Shown one piece after another: positions 42,197 to 51,381 of a stretch of 64,000 nt of DNA; the stretch's first letter is position 1, and every line of letters starts with the position of its first letter. The stretch is from JBDTSW01 sp963758845. Lineage in GTDB: Bacteria > Actinomycetota > Thermoleophilia > Solirubrobacterales > 70-9. The notes under the pieces were generated by a model. The model worked only from the letters and a program-made list of their open reading frames with translations. It did not search any database and was not told where the DNA came from. The translations under genes were made by a program, and so were the position numbers. Location of the stretch: assembly GCA_963758845.1 (NCBI GenBank), contig CAVWWX010000002.1:1550001-1614000 (forward strand), given 5' to 3'.

Positions 42197-43219
42197 TTAC
42201 TCGACGAGGCCCGAGTCCCTCGCGCCGGCCACCGTCTCGGACAGGGTCGCCAGCGCGTCGCGGGTGGGGCGCCAGCGCAGCTCGCGCCGGGCGCGGGCCG
42301 TGTCCATGACGACGGGGATCCGAAGCGCGTGCAGCCACTCGGCGCGGGCGGGGGCCAGCGGCATCCGGGACAGCACCTGGGATGTGGCGTCGATCGCTCC
42401 CTTCGGAACCTTCACGCTTCGCCACCCGAGCTCGCTCGCGATGTCCGACATCCTCACCTCGCCGCGCGCGGCGAGGTTGTAGATGCCGGGGCTGCCCCGG
42501 CCGAGCACCCCGGCGCGCAGCGCCGTGGCCACGTCCTCGGCGTGCACCAGCTGGAGAGGTACCCCGAAGTCGGGAAGGATCGGCGCCGGGGTGGGGAGCG
42601 CCGACAGCGCCCGCTTGAGCGGCCCCGGCAGGGACTGGGCCGCCTGCAGGTAGGGCATGTTCGTCACCAGCGCCGGGGACTCGGGCCCGCCGACGATCGA
42701 GGGCCGGTAGACCCAGGCCTTGGTGTCGCTGCCGGCGAGCGTCTGGGCCAGCATCCCCTCGAGCTCGGCCTTCTGCGCCGAGTAGTAGAAGCCATCGGTC
42801 CCGCGCGGCTCGACGTCCTCGGTCAGGGGCTGGGGGTTGTCCTCGTGAAAGCCGTAGGCCGCGACCGACGACGTGTAGACCAGGCGCTCGACGCCCGAGG
42901 CGACCGTGGCCTCGAACACATTGCGAGAGCCCTCGAGGTTGATCGCCCGGGTCTCGTCGTGGTCGCCGAAGATGATGAACGCCAGGTGCACCACGACGTC
43001 GGCGCCCGCGATGAAGCTCTGCACGGTCTGCGGGTCCAGGATGTCGCCCTGCACGTAGTCGGCTTTGCGCCAGCCGTACTCCGCCGGATCGAACGGGCTG
43101 CGCGCCATGCCCCTGATCTCGCCGACGTCGCGCGAGCGCTCGAGCGCACGCACGAACGCGCGTCCGATCTCGCCGGTTGGCCCGGTCACCGCCACGCTCA
43201 GCTTGCGCTGCTTCGCCAC
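42197..43219 (-). CDS. NAD-dependent epimerase/dehydratase (extended SDR)
   Basis: 340 residues. VTGPTGEIGRAFVRALE (about 10) is the GxxGxxG cofactor loop. TSSVAAYG (about 118) and YYSAQK (Y-x3-K, about 145) are catalytic. HAEDVATALRAGVLG is typical of extended SDRs. The C-terminal third binds the sugar or other substrate, not identifiable here. It lies 36 bases beyond greA on the same strand and could share its transcript. Confidence 0.9.
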   Translation of the reverse strand: MAKQRKLSVAVTGPTGEIGRAFVRALERSRDVGEIRGMARSPFDPAEYGWRKADYVQGDILDPQTVQSFIAGADVVVHLAFIIFGDHDETRAINLEGSRNVFEATVASGVERLVYTSSVAAYGFHEDNPQPLTEDVEPRGTDGFYYSAQKAELEGMLAQTLAGSDTKAWVYRPSIVGGPESPALVTNMPYLQAAQSLPGPLKRALSALPTPAPILPDFGVPLQLVHAEDVATALRAGVLGRGSPGIYNLAARGEVRMSDIASELGWRSVKVPKGAIDATSQVLSRMPLAPARAEWLHALRIPVVMDTARARRELRWRPTRDALATLSETVAGARDSGLVE

Positions 43220-43255
43220 GTGGCCGACCCTACCGCCCGGCCGGCGAGGCGCCCA

Positions 43256-44500
43256 TCAGAACGCGAACTCGGACGGGTCGACCTTCGGCGCCTCCGAGGT
43301 GATCCGCTGCATCAGGCCCAGGAACCGGGGAAGCTCCGGGTAGACGATCGGCTTGCCGTTGTTGATCACCGCGACCGACAGGGCTCGCTGGGGATCCGTC
43401 CAGCTGAGGATGTTCGTGAACCCCAGATGGCCGAACGCGTGCTGGGTGTCGCCGCCGAACAGGCTGATCCGCGCGGCGCCGAGCATCAGGCCGTAGGAGA
43501 ACCGGCTCGGGAAGCCGAGCGAGAAGTCGAACTCGAGGTGCGATTGCTCGGTCAACGCGTGGCGGATCGTCTCGGGCTTCATCACCCGCACGCCATCGAG
43601 CTCGCCGCCGCAACGCATCAGCTCGTAGAACCGGCTCAGCTCATTAGCGGTCGTGACCGTGTTCGCGGCGGGCACCACCGAGGTCACGAAACGGTCGTCG
43701 TTGGTCGCGGCGACGAGGTCGTCGAGCGGCTTGCCGAGGGCTCGGGTCAAGAGCGTCGACAACGGGGGCAGCGTGGGCGGGCCGGTGATGTAGTTCAGGC
43801 CCACCCGGCCGACGTCCTCCGGCGCGACCCCGTAGTTCGTCCAGCGGAAGCCCAGCGGGTCCAGGATCTCGTCGGCCAACACCTCCCGGATGCTCCGGCC
43901 GGTGACCTGGTTGACGACCTCGCCGAGGATGAACCCGCCCGACACGGCGTGGTAGGCCAGGGTCCGGCCCGGCCGTGCGAACGGCTTCGCGTCGCACAGG
44001 AGCCCGACCAGGAACTCGCGGTCGTCCGCGCGGTCGAGGTCCAGAGCCTCGCTGGGCAGGTTCGGCACGCCCGCCCGGTGCGCGAGGACGTGGGCGACAG
44101 TGATCTCGTCCTTGCCGTGGCGCTCGTAGCCCGGGATGTACTCGCAGACCGGGAGCTCGATGTCCAGCAGGCCGCGCTCGTGCAGCAGGTGCACGACGAA
44201 CGCGGTGATCGCCTTGGCGGCGGAGTAGATCGTGAACGGTGTGTCTGGCGTCGCCTGCTGGGAGGGCCCGTCGGCCGGGTCCTTGGGCCCGTTGCCGCGG
44301 GCGTGGCCGATCGCCCGGTCCAAGATGACCTTGCCCTCGCGGCGAACGCAGACCTGGAGCGCGGGGTGGACCCCGCTTCGGTACCAGGAAACCGCGTCGC
44401 GCCAGATCCGCTCGACCGCGTCGTCGCCCATGCCGGCGTCGTGGGGGTCGACCTCGGCGCCGACGGTCGTGACGGCCTCGAGGTCTTCCGGGATGCGCAC
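43256..44500 (-). CDS. Serine hydrolase, beta-lactamase/EstB type
   Basis: 414 residues, no signal peptide, so probably cytoplasmic. FTIYSAAKAITAFVVHLLHE carries the SxxK nucleophile (about 95). The Tyr motif AYHAVSGGFILGEV lies near 187. HAFGHLGFTN (HxG, about 365) takes the KTG place. These are the marks of the beta-lactamase-fold esterases (class C-like, EstB/LACTB). It likely cleaves an ester or amide. Confidence 0.88.
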   Translation of the reverse strand: MRIPEDLEAVTTVGAEVDPHDAGMGDDAVERIWRDAVSWYRSGVHPALQVCVRREGKVILDRAIGHARGNGPKDPADGPSQQATPDTPFTIYSAAKAITAFVVHLLHERGLLDIELPVCEYIPGYERHGKDEITVAHVLAHRAGVPNLPSEALDLDRADDREFLVGLLCDAKPFARPGRTLAYHAVSGGFILGEVVNQVTGRSIREVLADEILDPLGFRWTNYGVAPEDVGRVGLNYITGPPTLPPLSTLLTRALGKPLDDLVAATNDDRFVTSVVPAANTVTTANELSRFYELMRCGGELDGVRVMKPETIRHALTEQSHLEFDFSLGFPSRFSYGLMLGAARISLFGGDTQHAFGHLGFTNILSWTDPQRALSVAVINNGKPIVYPELPRFLGLMQRITSEAPKVDPSEFAF

Positions 44501-44560
44501 CCGACGCAGCGGGTCGGGAACGAGCGGCAGGCGCGGCAGCGACGGGGAGATGCGCGAACG

Positions 44561-45333
44561 CTACCCGAGGGGGTTAGCGGCGAAGTACTCCAGAGCCGTC
44601 CGGGTCTTCGTCGTCTGCTCGCCCGACAGGTTCACCCCACGCCCGGAGAGGTAGGCCTCGGCCTCCGCAGCGACCTGGAACGCCTCGGAGGGCTCGCACT
44701 TGGTCGAGAGCTCGAGGATCTCGGGCGCCGTCCGGGTAGTTCCACAGCTCGATCGTCAGCTTGCGGCCCAGCTCGACGGCGGCAGCTTCAGCTTCAGCAC
44801 GGTGACCGGCCCGAGCACGGAGAGGGCTCGTCGAGCTCGATCCCGTCCGGCGCCTGCTCGGCGTAGAACTCCCGCTGGCCCTTCGAGAAGAGCTTGTGGA
44901 TGGGGTGCTCGCCGGCCACGGCCGCCTTGACCCGCGGCTTCTTGAGGGTGCCCTTGAAGGAGGCCGAGGGGACATAGCCGCGGGGCATGGCGTCGATCTC
45001 GACCCCGAAGCCATCTCGCGCGCGGAGATCCGCGTCGAGATCGCCGGGATCGACCGGCCGAAGCTTGACGACCGAGTCGTCGGGACGGCCCTGGCTGCGG
45101 CGGGCGCGTACGACGACGCCGGCGCTGTCGAGCGCCAGCTCGGGGGTGTCGAAGAAGAAGACCTGGCGGATGTAGGCGTCGAGGGGATCGACGCCCAGAG
45201 CGCTCAGGGTCGCGAACCGGTCCTCCTCGGGCACCGTCAGCTTCAGCTCGAAGGTGTCGGCCTCGCGCGAGAGCTCCAGCACCTGGCGGACCTGTTCGTC
45301 GTCGAGCTCTTGTGCATCGTCCCCGGTACTCAC
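44561..45333 (-). CDS. CYTH domain protein (triphosphate tunnel metalloenzyme fold), frameshifted
   Basis: Reads in one frame from the GTG at 45333 through FELKLTVPEEDRFATLSALG and then VVVRARRSQGRPDDSVVKLR (ExExK-type start and basic strands) to about 44800. It continues after a one-base shift as VLGPVTVLKLKLPPS and RKLTIELWNYPDGA, and after a second shift near 44720 as CEPSEAFQVAAEAEAYL to YFAANPLG and a stop at 44561. Joined, it is about 255 residues, a normal CYTH length. The GTG overlaps the stop of the membrane protein upstream (GTGA). Two one-base errors in the DNA sequence are the simplest explanation. Confidence 0.7.
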
Positions 45334-46019
45334 GGTGGAGACCGTACATCGTCGAGCTCGAGCGCGAGCTCGACGGTGACGACCGATGCGAACGGCTTCA
45401 CGATGGCGCCCGCGAGAAGCGCCGCGAGGCCCCATTCAAGCGTTGGATGCCACGACAGCAGCGCTTCGAGCCCATCCTGCAGCGAGTAGGAGACACCGGT
45501 CGTCAGCACGAGGGGCACGAGGATCAGCGAGAGCACCTGCCAAAAGCAGCCGCGAGTGAGCTCGCGGCTGCCCGCCAGCGCCTCGCGCGGGCCAAGCTGC
45601 CTGGTCTCGACGAGGACGCTCGCGAAAGCGAACCAGGTGCCGATCACCAGCCCCGGGACCACCAGGAGCTCGAGCCCGACGGCCGTTCCGACGGAGACGA
45701 CGAGGTCGACCACGACCAGGTTTCGCCAGGGCAACTCACGCGCGATCTGGCCGAAGCCCGGGACAGGCTCGCCACGGCGGCGCGCGACAGCGATATGGGC
45801 GATCACCCCGCCGAGGAAGAAGTAGCCGAGCATGCCGGCGGCCGCACCGCCGACGACGAGGGCGCCGAACAGAAGTGGCTCGTCCGAGCGCGTCACCGCC
45901 TCGCGCACGATCAGGCCCTGCAGAAGCGCCGCTGGGACCAGCGCCACCGCGGCCGCCGCGGCGATCGAGCCCCAGTGTCCCCGGTGTGTGGCGAGAGCCC
46001 GACGGATGACGTCCGCCAT
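45330..46019 (-). CDS. Integral membrane protein, five to six TM helices
   Basis: 229 residues. An amphipathic start (ADVIRRALATHRGHW) is followed by hydrophobic helices with small Gly/Ala faces, similar to the DUF7544/glycerophosphodiester-phosphodiesterase-type membrane domain. FAFASVLVETRQLGPREALAG then SRELTRG matches the conserved block seen before the last helices in that group. No enzyme motif is seen. The ATG at 46019 is preferred over an upstream in-frame start. It is coupled to the CYTH gene by a four-base overlap. Confidence 0.7.
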   Translation of the reverse strand: MADVIRRALATHRGHWGSIAAAAAVALVPAALLQGLIVREAVTRSDEPLLFGALVVGGAAAGMLGYFFLGGVIAHIAVARRRGEPVPGFGQIARELPWRNLVVVDLVVSVGTAVGLELLVVPGLVIGTWFAFASVLVETRQLGPREALAGSRELTRGCFWQVLSLILVPLVLTTGVSYSLQDGLEALLSWHPTLEWGLAALLAGAIVKPFASVVTVELALELDDVRSPP

Positions 46020-46186
46020 CGGTGGGGTCCCCGGTCGTGCGCCTGGCCCGGACACGGTGGGCGCCGTCCTAAGCGTCAGGGCCCAGCCCAGACCAGCGAC
46101 GAGCCCGCTGCCAGGCTCCACAGAAGTGCCTCGCTCATCGCGAGAGCCTCTCACGCCTGGCCGCGGTTCGCCACTACGCTGGCTCG

Positions 46187-47281
46187 GTGGCCACGACGAG
46201 CTCGGAGAGGTCGGTCGGCGATCGCCTCGAGCGGGCGATCTCCGAACACGCCGACGCCGAGCGGGAGATCGCCCGCGGCGAGGCCGAGAGCGCGGGGCGT
46301 CCCAGCCTGCGCCGGACCGTCTTCTGGCTCGCGGTCACTGGCGTCTCCCTCTACCTGGTCGCCCCCAGCCTGATCGATGTCCTTGGGTCGGCGGACGACC
46401 TGGAGCAGCTCAACCCGCTGTGGTTCCCGGCGATGGCGGTGCTTCAGGCCCTGTCGCTGGGGTGCCTTTGGGTGCTGCAACGCGCGACGCTCCACAGGGC
46501 GCCTTGGCCCGCGGTCGTCGAGTCGCAGCTCGCCGGGAACGCGCTCGCGAAGGTCGCCCCCGGTGGCGGGGCGATGGGTGCCGCGCTTCAATATCGGATG
46601 CTGATCGAGGCGGGCGTCGAGCGGGCGCGGGCGGTGGCCGGCATCACGGCCGTGAACCTGGCCACGTTCGCCGTGGTCCTGGCCCTTCCCGTACTTGCGA
46701 TCCCGGCGCTGATCCGCGGCGGCGCGCCGCGGGGCTTGCTGGAGGGAGCGGCGGTGGGGCTGGTCGTGTTCGCAATCCTGGCGGCGGTCGCGGCGGTCGT
46801 GCTGTCGGCCGACGGGCTGCTCGTGTGGATCGGTCGGGTCGTCCAAGGCGTGCGCAACCGACTCCGGCGAGGGTCCCAGCCCCTGACCGGGGTGAGCACC
46901 CGGCTACTTCGCGAGCGCGACCGGTTGCTCGCCATCCTGGGTCCGCGCTGGAAGGTCGCGCTGGTGGCCACAGTTGGTCGCTGGGCCTTCGACTACGCGA
47001 CCCTGCTCGTGGCTCTGGCAGCGGTCGGCTCGACGCCGCGGCCATCGCTTGTCCTGCTCGCCTTCTGCCTGGCGCAGGTGCTGGCGCAGATCCCGGTGAC
47101 CCCCGGCGGCCTCGGGTTCGTCGAGGCCGGCCTAACCGCGACCCTAGCGCTGGCGGGAGTCGGCGCCGGCGATGCGGTGCTGGCGACCCTCGCCTACCGG
47201 CTCTTCACCTACTGGCTGCCGCTCCCGGTGGGCGTGGCGGCGTTCACCCTTCACCGGCGGCGATTGGCTGCCGGCAGGTAG
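46187..47281 (+). CDS. LPG-synthase-like TM protein (UPF0104 flippase type)
   Basis: 364 residues, GTG start. Cytosolic N-terminal 45 residues, then about eight TM helices. NALAKVAPGGGAMGAALQYR (about 117) and AQIPVTPGGLGFVEAGLTAT (about 305) are the paired signature motifs of lysylphosphatidylglycerol synthetase TM regions (PF03706). No synthase domain follows, so it is a stand-alone transporter/flippase-like unit. It is divergent from the membrane/CYTH pair. Confidence 0.88.
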   Translation: MATTSSERSVGDRLERAISEHADAEREIARGEAESAGRPSLRRTVFWLAVTGVSLYLVAPSLIDVLGSADDLEQLNPLWFPAMAVLQALSLGCLWVLQRATLHRAPWPAVVESQLAGNALAKVAPGGGAMGAALQYRMLIEAGVERARAVAGITAVNLATFAVVLALPVLAIPALIRGGAPRGLLEGAAVGLVVFAILAAVAAVVLSADGLLVWIGRVVQGVRNRLRRGSQPLTGVSTRLLRERDRLLAILGPRWKVALVATVGRWAFDYATLLVALAAVGSTPRPSLVLLAFCLAQVLAQIPVTPGGLGFVEAGLTATLALAGVGAGDAVLATLAYRLFTYWLPLPVGVAAFTLHRRRLAAGR

Positions 47282-47329
47282 CTGCCAACACCGCCGACGC
47301 GTCTCACCACGCGGGGTGGCCCCGTCCGT

Positions 47330-47593
47330 TCAGCCCAGCAGCTTGGCCTTCTGGGCCGCGAACTCCTCGTCCGTCAGCGCGCCGCTGTCGTGCAGCGCGG
47401 CGAGCTCCTTGAGCTGAGCGATGGGGTCAACCGCCGGGGCGGCCGCGGCCGCCTGGGGCGGCGCCTCGGCGTACTGCTCGGGATTCTGCTCGGCCCAGCG
47501 GTTCGCCTGGCGGCGGGAGACGTTGTTGCTCACGTGCGTTGCGGTCCCGGCTATCACTGCCGTGCGGGCCACACCTCGAAGTAGACCTGGCAT
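47330..47593 (-). CDS. Small SHOCT domain protein
   Basis: 87 residues. The N-terminal half (RGVARTAVIAGTATHVSNNV and SRRQANRWAEQ) is the frequent partner region. An Ala/Pro linker follows, then a SHOCT motif at about 60-87 (LKELAALHDSGALTDEEFAA). GGAGAAG stands seven bases before the ATG. It is 20 bases downstream of the DUF6325 gene, a pairing often seen in actinobacteria, so the two products probably interact. Confidence 0.88.
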   Translation of the reverse strand: MPGLLRGVARTAVIAGTATHVSNNVSRRQANRWAEQNPEQYAEAPPQAAAAAPAVDPIAQLKELAALHDSGALTDEEFAAQKAKLLG

Positions 47594-47613
47594 TTAGCTT
47601 CTCCTTCCAGAGT

Positions 47614-48072
47614 TCAGGACGTCGTGGTTGCTTCTGCTTCCTCGACCGCATCGAGCGCGGCGAGGACTGCTTGGACGGGGATCCGCCCGCTGGCGACGAG
47701 CTGGCCACCGGAGCGGCGAACGGCGGCGGCAAACGGACCCGCCCACGTGTTCTCGTAGACCAACAGGGCGGCCGAGGTGCCCGGCTCGAGCGCCGTTGCC
47801 GCCTCGGTGAGGTCATCGTCCCCGAGCAGTCCCGAGGACGCCCCAGCGAAGACCTTCATCTCCGGGGCCACCTCGCCGACATCCTCGATGTCGAGGCCGG
47901 CGACGTTGCCGTCCTCGTCCTTGGTGATGAAGGCCAGATCGAGCACACGGATCAGGCCACGCTCGACCAGGTCGACCAGGATCGGGGCCGCCTCCCCCGT
48001 CGGCTGGCGTCCGGGCCATTCGACGATCAGGTAGTCGATCGGGCCCATCTCGTCGAGTTGTTCCATGTTCAC
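47614..48072 (-). CDS. DUF6325 (DUF1269-like) protein
   Basis: 152 residues. It begins with GPIDYLIVEWPG and ends in RIPVQAVLAALDAVEEAEA, the family outline. Middle blocks are IRVLDLAFITKDEDGNVAGL and GTSAALLVYENTWAGPFAAA. It is soluble, possibly membrane-associated; function unknown. GTG at 48072 is chosen for GAGGAG five bases upstream. It is in an operon with the SHOCT gene. Confidence 0.85.
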   Translation of the reverse strand: MNMEQLDEMGPIDYLIVEWPGRQPTGEAAPILVDLVERGLIRVLDLAFITKDEDGNVAGLDIEDVGEVAPEMKVFAGASSGLLGDDDLTEAATALEPGTSAALLVYENTWAGPFAAAVRRSGGQLVASGRIPVQAVLAALDAVEEAEATTTS

Positions 48073-48182
48073 GGGCGCTCCTCTCCCCGAAGATTGGTGT
48101 TCTCGCCGATCCTATTCGGATCGCGGTCGAGGCGACCGGGCGCGTGGGTAAATTGCGCCGGTCCTACAAGGAAGGGGTATTC

Positions 48183-48566
48183 ATGAGAGGTGCTGGTCGG
48201 GTCGTATTCGCGGCAATCCTGTTGCTGCTCATCGGCTTCGTGAACATCATCTACGGCATCGGTGCGCTCGACGACGCGAACATCTTCGTCGGGGACACCA
48301 GATTCATATTCGACGACCTCAACACGATGGGTTGGGCTCTGATCATCCTCGGCGTGATCCAGCTCACCGCTGGCTTCTCGCTGATGGCCGGCAACACCTA
48401 CGGCCGCGTCTTGGGGATTTTCGGCGGTAGCGTGGGCGCGATCGGGGCACTGTTTTCGATCGGCGGCGCCAACCCCTGGTGGTCGCTGTGCGTGTTCGCG
48501 CTCTGCGTCTACGTGGTCCACGGCATCATCGTCTTCGGCGAGGACGAGCGGGCCGCGGGAGTCTGA
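48183..48566 (+). CDS. Small four-TM membrane protein (DUF7144-like), third relative
   Basis: 127 residues, four TM helices. ILLLLIGFVNIIYGIGALDD and TRFIFDDLNTMGWALIILGV align with the protein at 5487. A ribosome site AAGGAAGGGG lies just before the ATG. It is intact, more diverged from the 5487 copy than that copy is from the pseudogene at 11883. Function unknown. Confidence 0.85.
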   Translation: MRGAGRVVFAAILLLLIGFVNIIYGIGALDDANIFVGDTRFIFDDLNTMGWALIILGVIQLTAGFSLMAGNTYGRVLGIFGGSVGAIGALFSIGGANPWWSLCVFALCVYVVHGIIVFGEDERAAGV

Positions 48567-48571
48567 GTACC

Positions 48572-48606
48572 TCGTGGGGAGCCGGCCGTGAGCCGGCTCC
48601 CCACGA
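48572..48606 (+). terminator. Perfect 15-bp hairpin after the DUF7144-like gene
   Basis: TCGTGGGGAGCCGGC (48572-48586) and its complement (48592-48606) enclose a 5-base loop. It begins five bases after the stop codon. No T-run follows, but the stem is very stable, so a terminator or transcript-end stabiliser is likely. Confidence 0.55.
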
Positions 48607-48645
48607 CATCACTTCAGTCCGCGTAAGCGACATACGATTGTCGGG

Positions 48646-50730
48646 ATGACCGCGGGGAGCAAGCCGGCAGGACGTACCAGCGGCCTGTCCACGGTCCTGA
48701 GGGTGATCGTCGTGTGGCTGCTGGCGGCCGCCGCGCTTCACCTGATGAGCGCCATCCTCTCGGGCTTCGTGATCGAGGGGGAGGGGAGCGCGCTCGCAGC
48801 CGCGGCGGCGATCGGCCTCGTGAACGCCCTGGTCTGGCCGCTCGTGATCCGCGTTGCGCTGCCCTTCACCGTGCTGACCCTGGGGCTGGGGGTCCTCGCC
48901 CTGAACGGCCTCGTCGTCTACGGGATCTCGCTGATCGAGCCGGGGATGCACGTGAGCACCGTCGGAGCGGGGGTCGCGGTCGCGATCGGGATCACGGTCG
49001 TCAACACGCTCGCGACGTCGCTGCTTGCGATCGACGACGACGATTTCTACTACCGAAACGTCCTCAAGCGCCAGGCGCGCCGCCACGGGCCGCCCGCCGG
49101 TGAGACCGACGTTCCCGGCGTCTACTTCCTCGAGATCGACGGGCTCGCCCACGCCGTGGTGCAGCGAGCCATCCGCGACGGCCACCTGCCGACGCTCGCG
49201 AGCTGGATCCGGGAGGGCGGGCACACCCTGTTGCCGTGGGAGACCGATTGGTCCTCGCAGACCGGCGCCTGCCAGGCCGGGCTGCTGCACGGGTCGAACG
49301 AGGACATGCCGGCGTTTCGCTGGTGGGAGAAGGACCGCGGCAAGCCGATCGTCACCAACCACCCGAAGGACGCCGCGGAGATCGAGCGCCGCCACTCCGA
49401 CGGCAAGGGGCTGCTCCACGAGGACGGCGCCAGCCGCGCCAACATCCTCTCGGGCGACGCGCCACACACGCTGCTGACCATGAGCACGGTGCTGGACCGC
49501 GACCGGGCCGGCCGCCTCGGCCAGGACTACTACGCGTACTTCTCGAACCCCTACAGCGTCACCCGCACGATCGCCCTGATGGTCGGCGACATCGCCCAGG
49601 AGCTCTACTTCGCCGCTCAGCAGCGCCGCCGCGACATCCGGCCGCGGATCAAGCGGTCGTTCTCATACGCGCTGGTGCGCGCGTGGGGGACCATCATCCA
49701 GCGCGACCTCCAGGTGGCCGCGGTGATCGGCGACCTCTACGCGGGCCGCCCGGTCGGCTACACGACCTTCCTCGCCTACGACGAGGTCGCGCATCACTCT
49801 GGTGTCGAACGCGTGGACGCCTTGGCGACGCTGCGGCGTGTCGACAAGCAGATCGCGCGGATCGCCGCGGCCGCCGCAGACGCGCCGCGCCCCTACCACC
49901 TCGTCGTGCTGTCCGACCACGGTCAGTCCCAGGGGGAGACGTTTCTGGATCGCTATGGAGAGAGCCTCGAGGACCTGGTCTCGGCGGCGTGCAGCGCGGA
50001 ATCGGTCGAGGCTCAGGACGCCGGCAGCGACGAGTCGCTCAGCTACCTCGGCGCCGGCCTGACGGAGGCGGGCGGCTCGGAGGGCATGCTCGGGCGAGGT
50101 GTACGGGTCGTGACCCGCGGCAAGCGCGTCGAAGGCGAGGTCCGCCTCGGTGATGAGGGGCCACCACCGGGCGACGACGGTGACGAGCTGCCGGAGCTGT
50201 CGGTCATGGCCTCCGGCTGTCTCGGCCTGATCACGTTCCCCCGGGAGCCCGGTCGTGTGACCATGGAGCGGATCGAGCAGCTGTACCCGGCGCTCCTGCC
50301 TGCGCTGTGCGAGCACCCCGGTATCGGCTTCGCCATGGTCCGCTCCGAACGCGATGGGGCGGTCGCGCTGGGCGCCCGCGGACGCGTGCGGCTCTCCGAC
50401 GAGGACGTCGAGGGCGAGGATCCGCTCGCGCCCTTCGGCCCGAACGCGGCTCGGCATCTCCGCCGCACCGACGGCTTCGAGCATTGTCCGGACATCGTGG
50501 TCAACAGCACCTATTGGGCGGACACCGACGAGGTCGCGGCCTTCGAGGAGCTGGTCGGATCGCACGGCGGGATGGGCGGCGAGCAGTCCTATCCGTTCGC
50601 ACTCGCCCCCAGCGATTGGGCGATGCCGGCGGAGCCCGTGGTCGGCGCGGAGGCCATGCACCGGTTTCTGCGGCAATGGCTCGCCGACCTCGGCCACGAC
50701 GCATATCGGGATACGGTGGTGTCCCAATGA
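48646..50730 (+). CDS. Holin-like membrane domain fused to an alkaline-phosphatase-superfamily phosphodiesterase
   Basis: 694 residues. Residues about 15-130 form four TM helices of the phage-holin family 4 superfamily type (NALVWPLVIRVALPFTVLTL, GLGVLALNGLVVYG). From residue 160 a soluble phosphodiesterase domain begins: VYFLEIDGLAHAVVQRAIRD with the first metal Asp, TDWSSQTGACQAGLLHG with the nucleophile region, YDEVAHHSG with Asp/His ligands and VLSDHGQSQG with the Asp-His pair. It likely acts on a phosphodiester or sulfate at the outer face. The stop overlaps the start of the next gene (ATGA). Confidence 0.87.
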   Translation: MTAGSKPAGRTSGLSTVLRVIVVWLLAAAALHLMSAILSGFVIEGEGSALAAAAAIGLVNALVWPLVIRVALPFTVLTLGLGVLALNGLVVYGISLIEPGMHVSTVGAGVAVAIGITVVNTLATSLLAIDDDDFYYRNVLKRQARRHGPPAGETDVPGVYFLEIDGLAHAVVQRAIRDGHLPTLASWIREGGHTLLPWETDWSSQTGACQAGLLHGSNEDMPAFRWWEKDRGKPIVTNHPKDAAEIERRHSDGKGLLHEDGASRANILSGDAPHTLLTMSTVLDRDRAGRLGQDYYAYFSNPYSVTRTIALMVGDIAQELYFAAQQRRRDIRPRIKRSFSYALVRAWGTIIQRDLQVAAVIGDLYAGRPVGYTTFLAYDEVAHHSGVERVDALATLRRVDKQIARIAAAAADAPRPYHLVVLSDHGQSQGETFLDRYGESLEDLVSAACSAESVEAQDAGSDESLSYLGAGLTEAGGSEGMLGRGVRVVTRGKRVEGEVRLGDEGPPPGDDGDELPELSVMASGCLGLITFPREPGRVTMERIEQLYPALLPALCEHPGIGFAMVRSERDGAVALGARGRVRLSDEDVEGEDPLAPFGPNAARHLRRTDGFEHCPDIVVNSTYWADTDEVAAFEELVGSHGGMGGEQSYPFALAPSDWAMPAEPVVGAEAMHRFLRQWLADLGHDAYRDTVVSQ

Positions 50731-51341
50731 CCTTCGCAAAGCTCCTCCCGATGGCCTTTGTGATGATCGCGGGACCTCAGATCCTGAGCGCGATCTTCCT
50801 CGCGACCACGGAGGACTGGAGGCGCAACTCGCTGGCCTACGTGGCCGGTGCGTCGATTTCGATCACGGCGATCGTCACCCTCGCGTACTTCCTCATCAAC
50901 GGCGCAAGCGGGGAGGGCGGGCCGAGCAACACGATCTACGGCTTCATCCTTGTGCTGCTCGTGCTCGCGGCGATTCATACCTATCGCACGCGCAAGGAAT
51001 CGCAGCCGCCGGCGTGGATGGGCAAGCTCCAGAGCGCATCGCCCTCCTTCTCGTTCAAGCTCGGCTTTCTGCTGCTCGGCGTCTTCCCAACGGACATCCT
51101 CACCTCGGTGGCGGTCGGCTCGTACGCCGGGAACCACGGCGACGCGTGGTGGCATGTGCTGCCCTTCCTCGGGCTCACCCTGTTCCTTCTCGCGCTGCCG
51201 ATGCTCCTGATACTCGCCTTCGGCGACCGCGCTCAGGCGTTCCTGCCCAAGGCCCGCGACTGGATGAACAACAACTCGTGGATCGTCGGCGAGATCGTGA
51301 TCGGGCTGTTCATCCTCATCACGCTGAACAGCCTCGTCTAG
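50727..51341 (+). CDS. GAP/Sap-like (LysE-type) membrane protein
   Basis: 204 residues, six TM helices: FAKLLPMAFVMIAGPQILSA (TM1), LAYVAGASISITAIVTLAYF, a loop with RKESQPPAWMGKLQSASPSF, then FKLGFLLLGVFPTDILTSVA and AFLP. This is the outline of the GAP family (Sap, sulfolipid-1-addressing protein), which exports glycolipids in mycobacteria. Its ATG overlaps the phosphodiesterase stop (ATGA), so the two are coupled and may act on the same exported lipid (inference). Confidence 0.82.
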   Translation: MTFAKLLPMAFVMIAGPQILSAIFLATTEDWRRNSLAYVAGASISITAIVTLAYFLINGASGEGGPSNTIYGFILVLLVLAAIHTYRTRKESQPPAWMGKLQSASPSFSFKLGFLLLGVFPTDILTSVAVGSYAGNHGDAWWHVLPFLGLTLFLLALPMLLILAFGDRAQAFLPKARDWMNNNSWIVGEIVIGLFILITLNSLV

Positions 51342-51381
51342 GCGAAATACCGGCCTCGCCATCTGCCAACCTGGCCCTACG

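Noticed and set aside
41945..44866. A 973-codon open frame on the plus strand across greA, epimerase and serine hydrolase genes
   Set aside because: It is the mirror of three well-supported minus-strand genes. Its translation is Arg/Gly/Val-rich with no domain, a common effect of very high GC.
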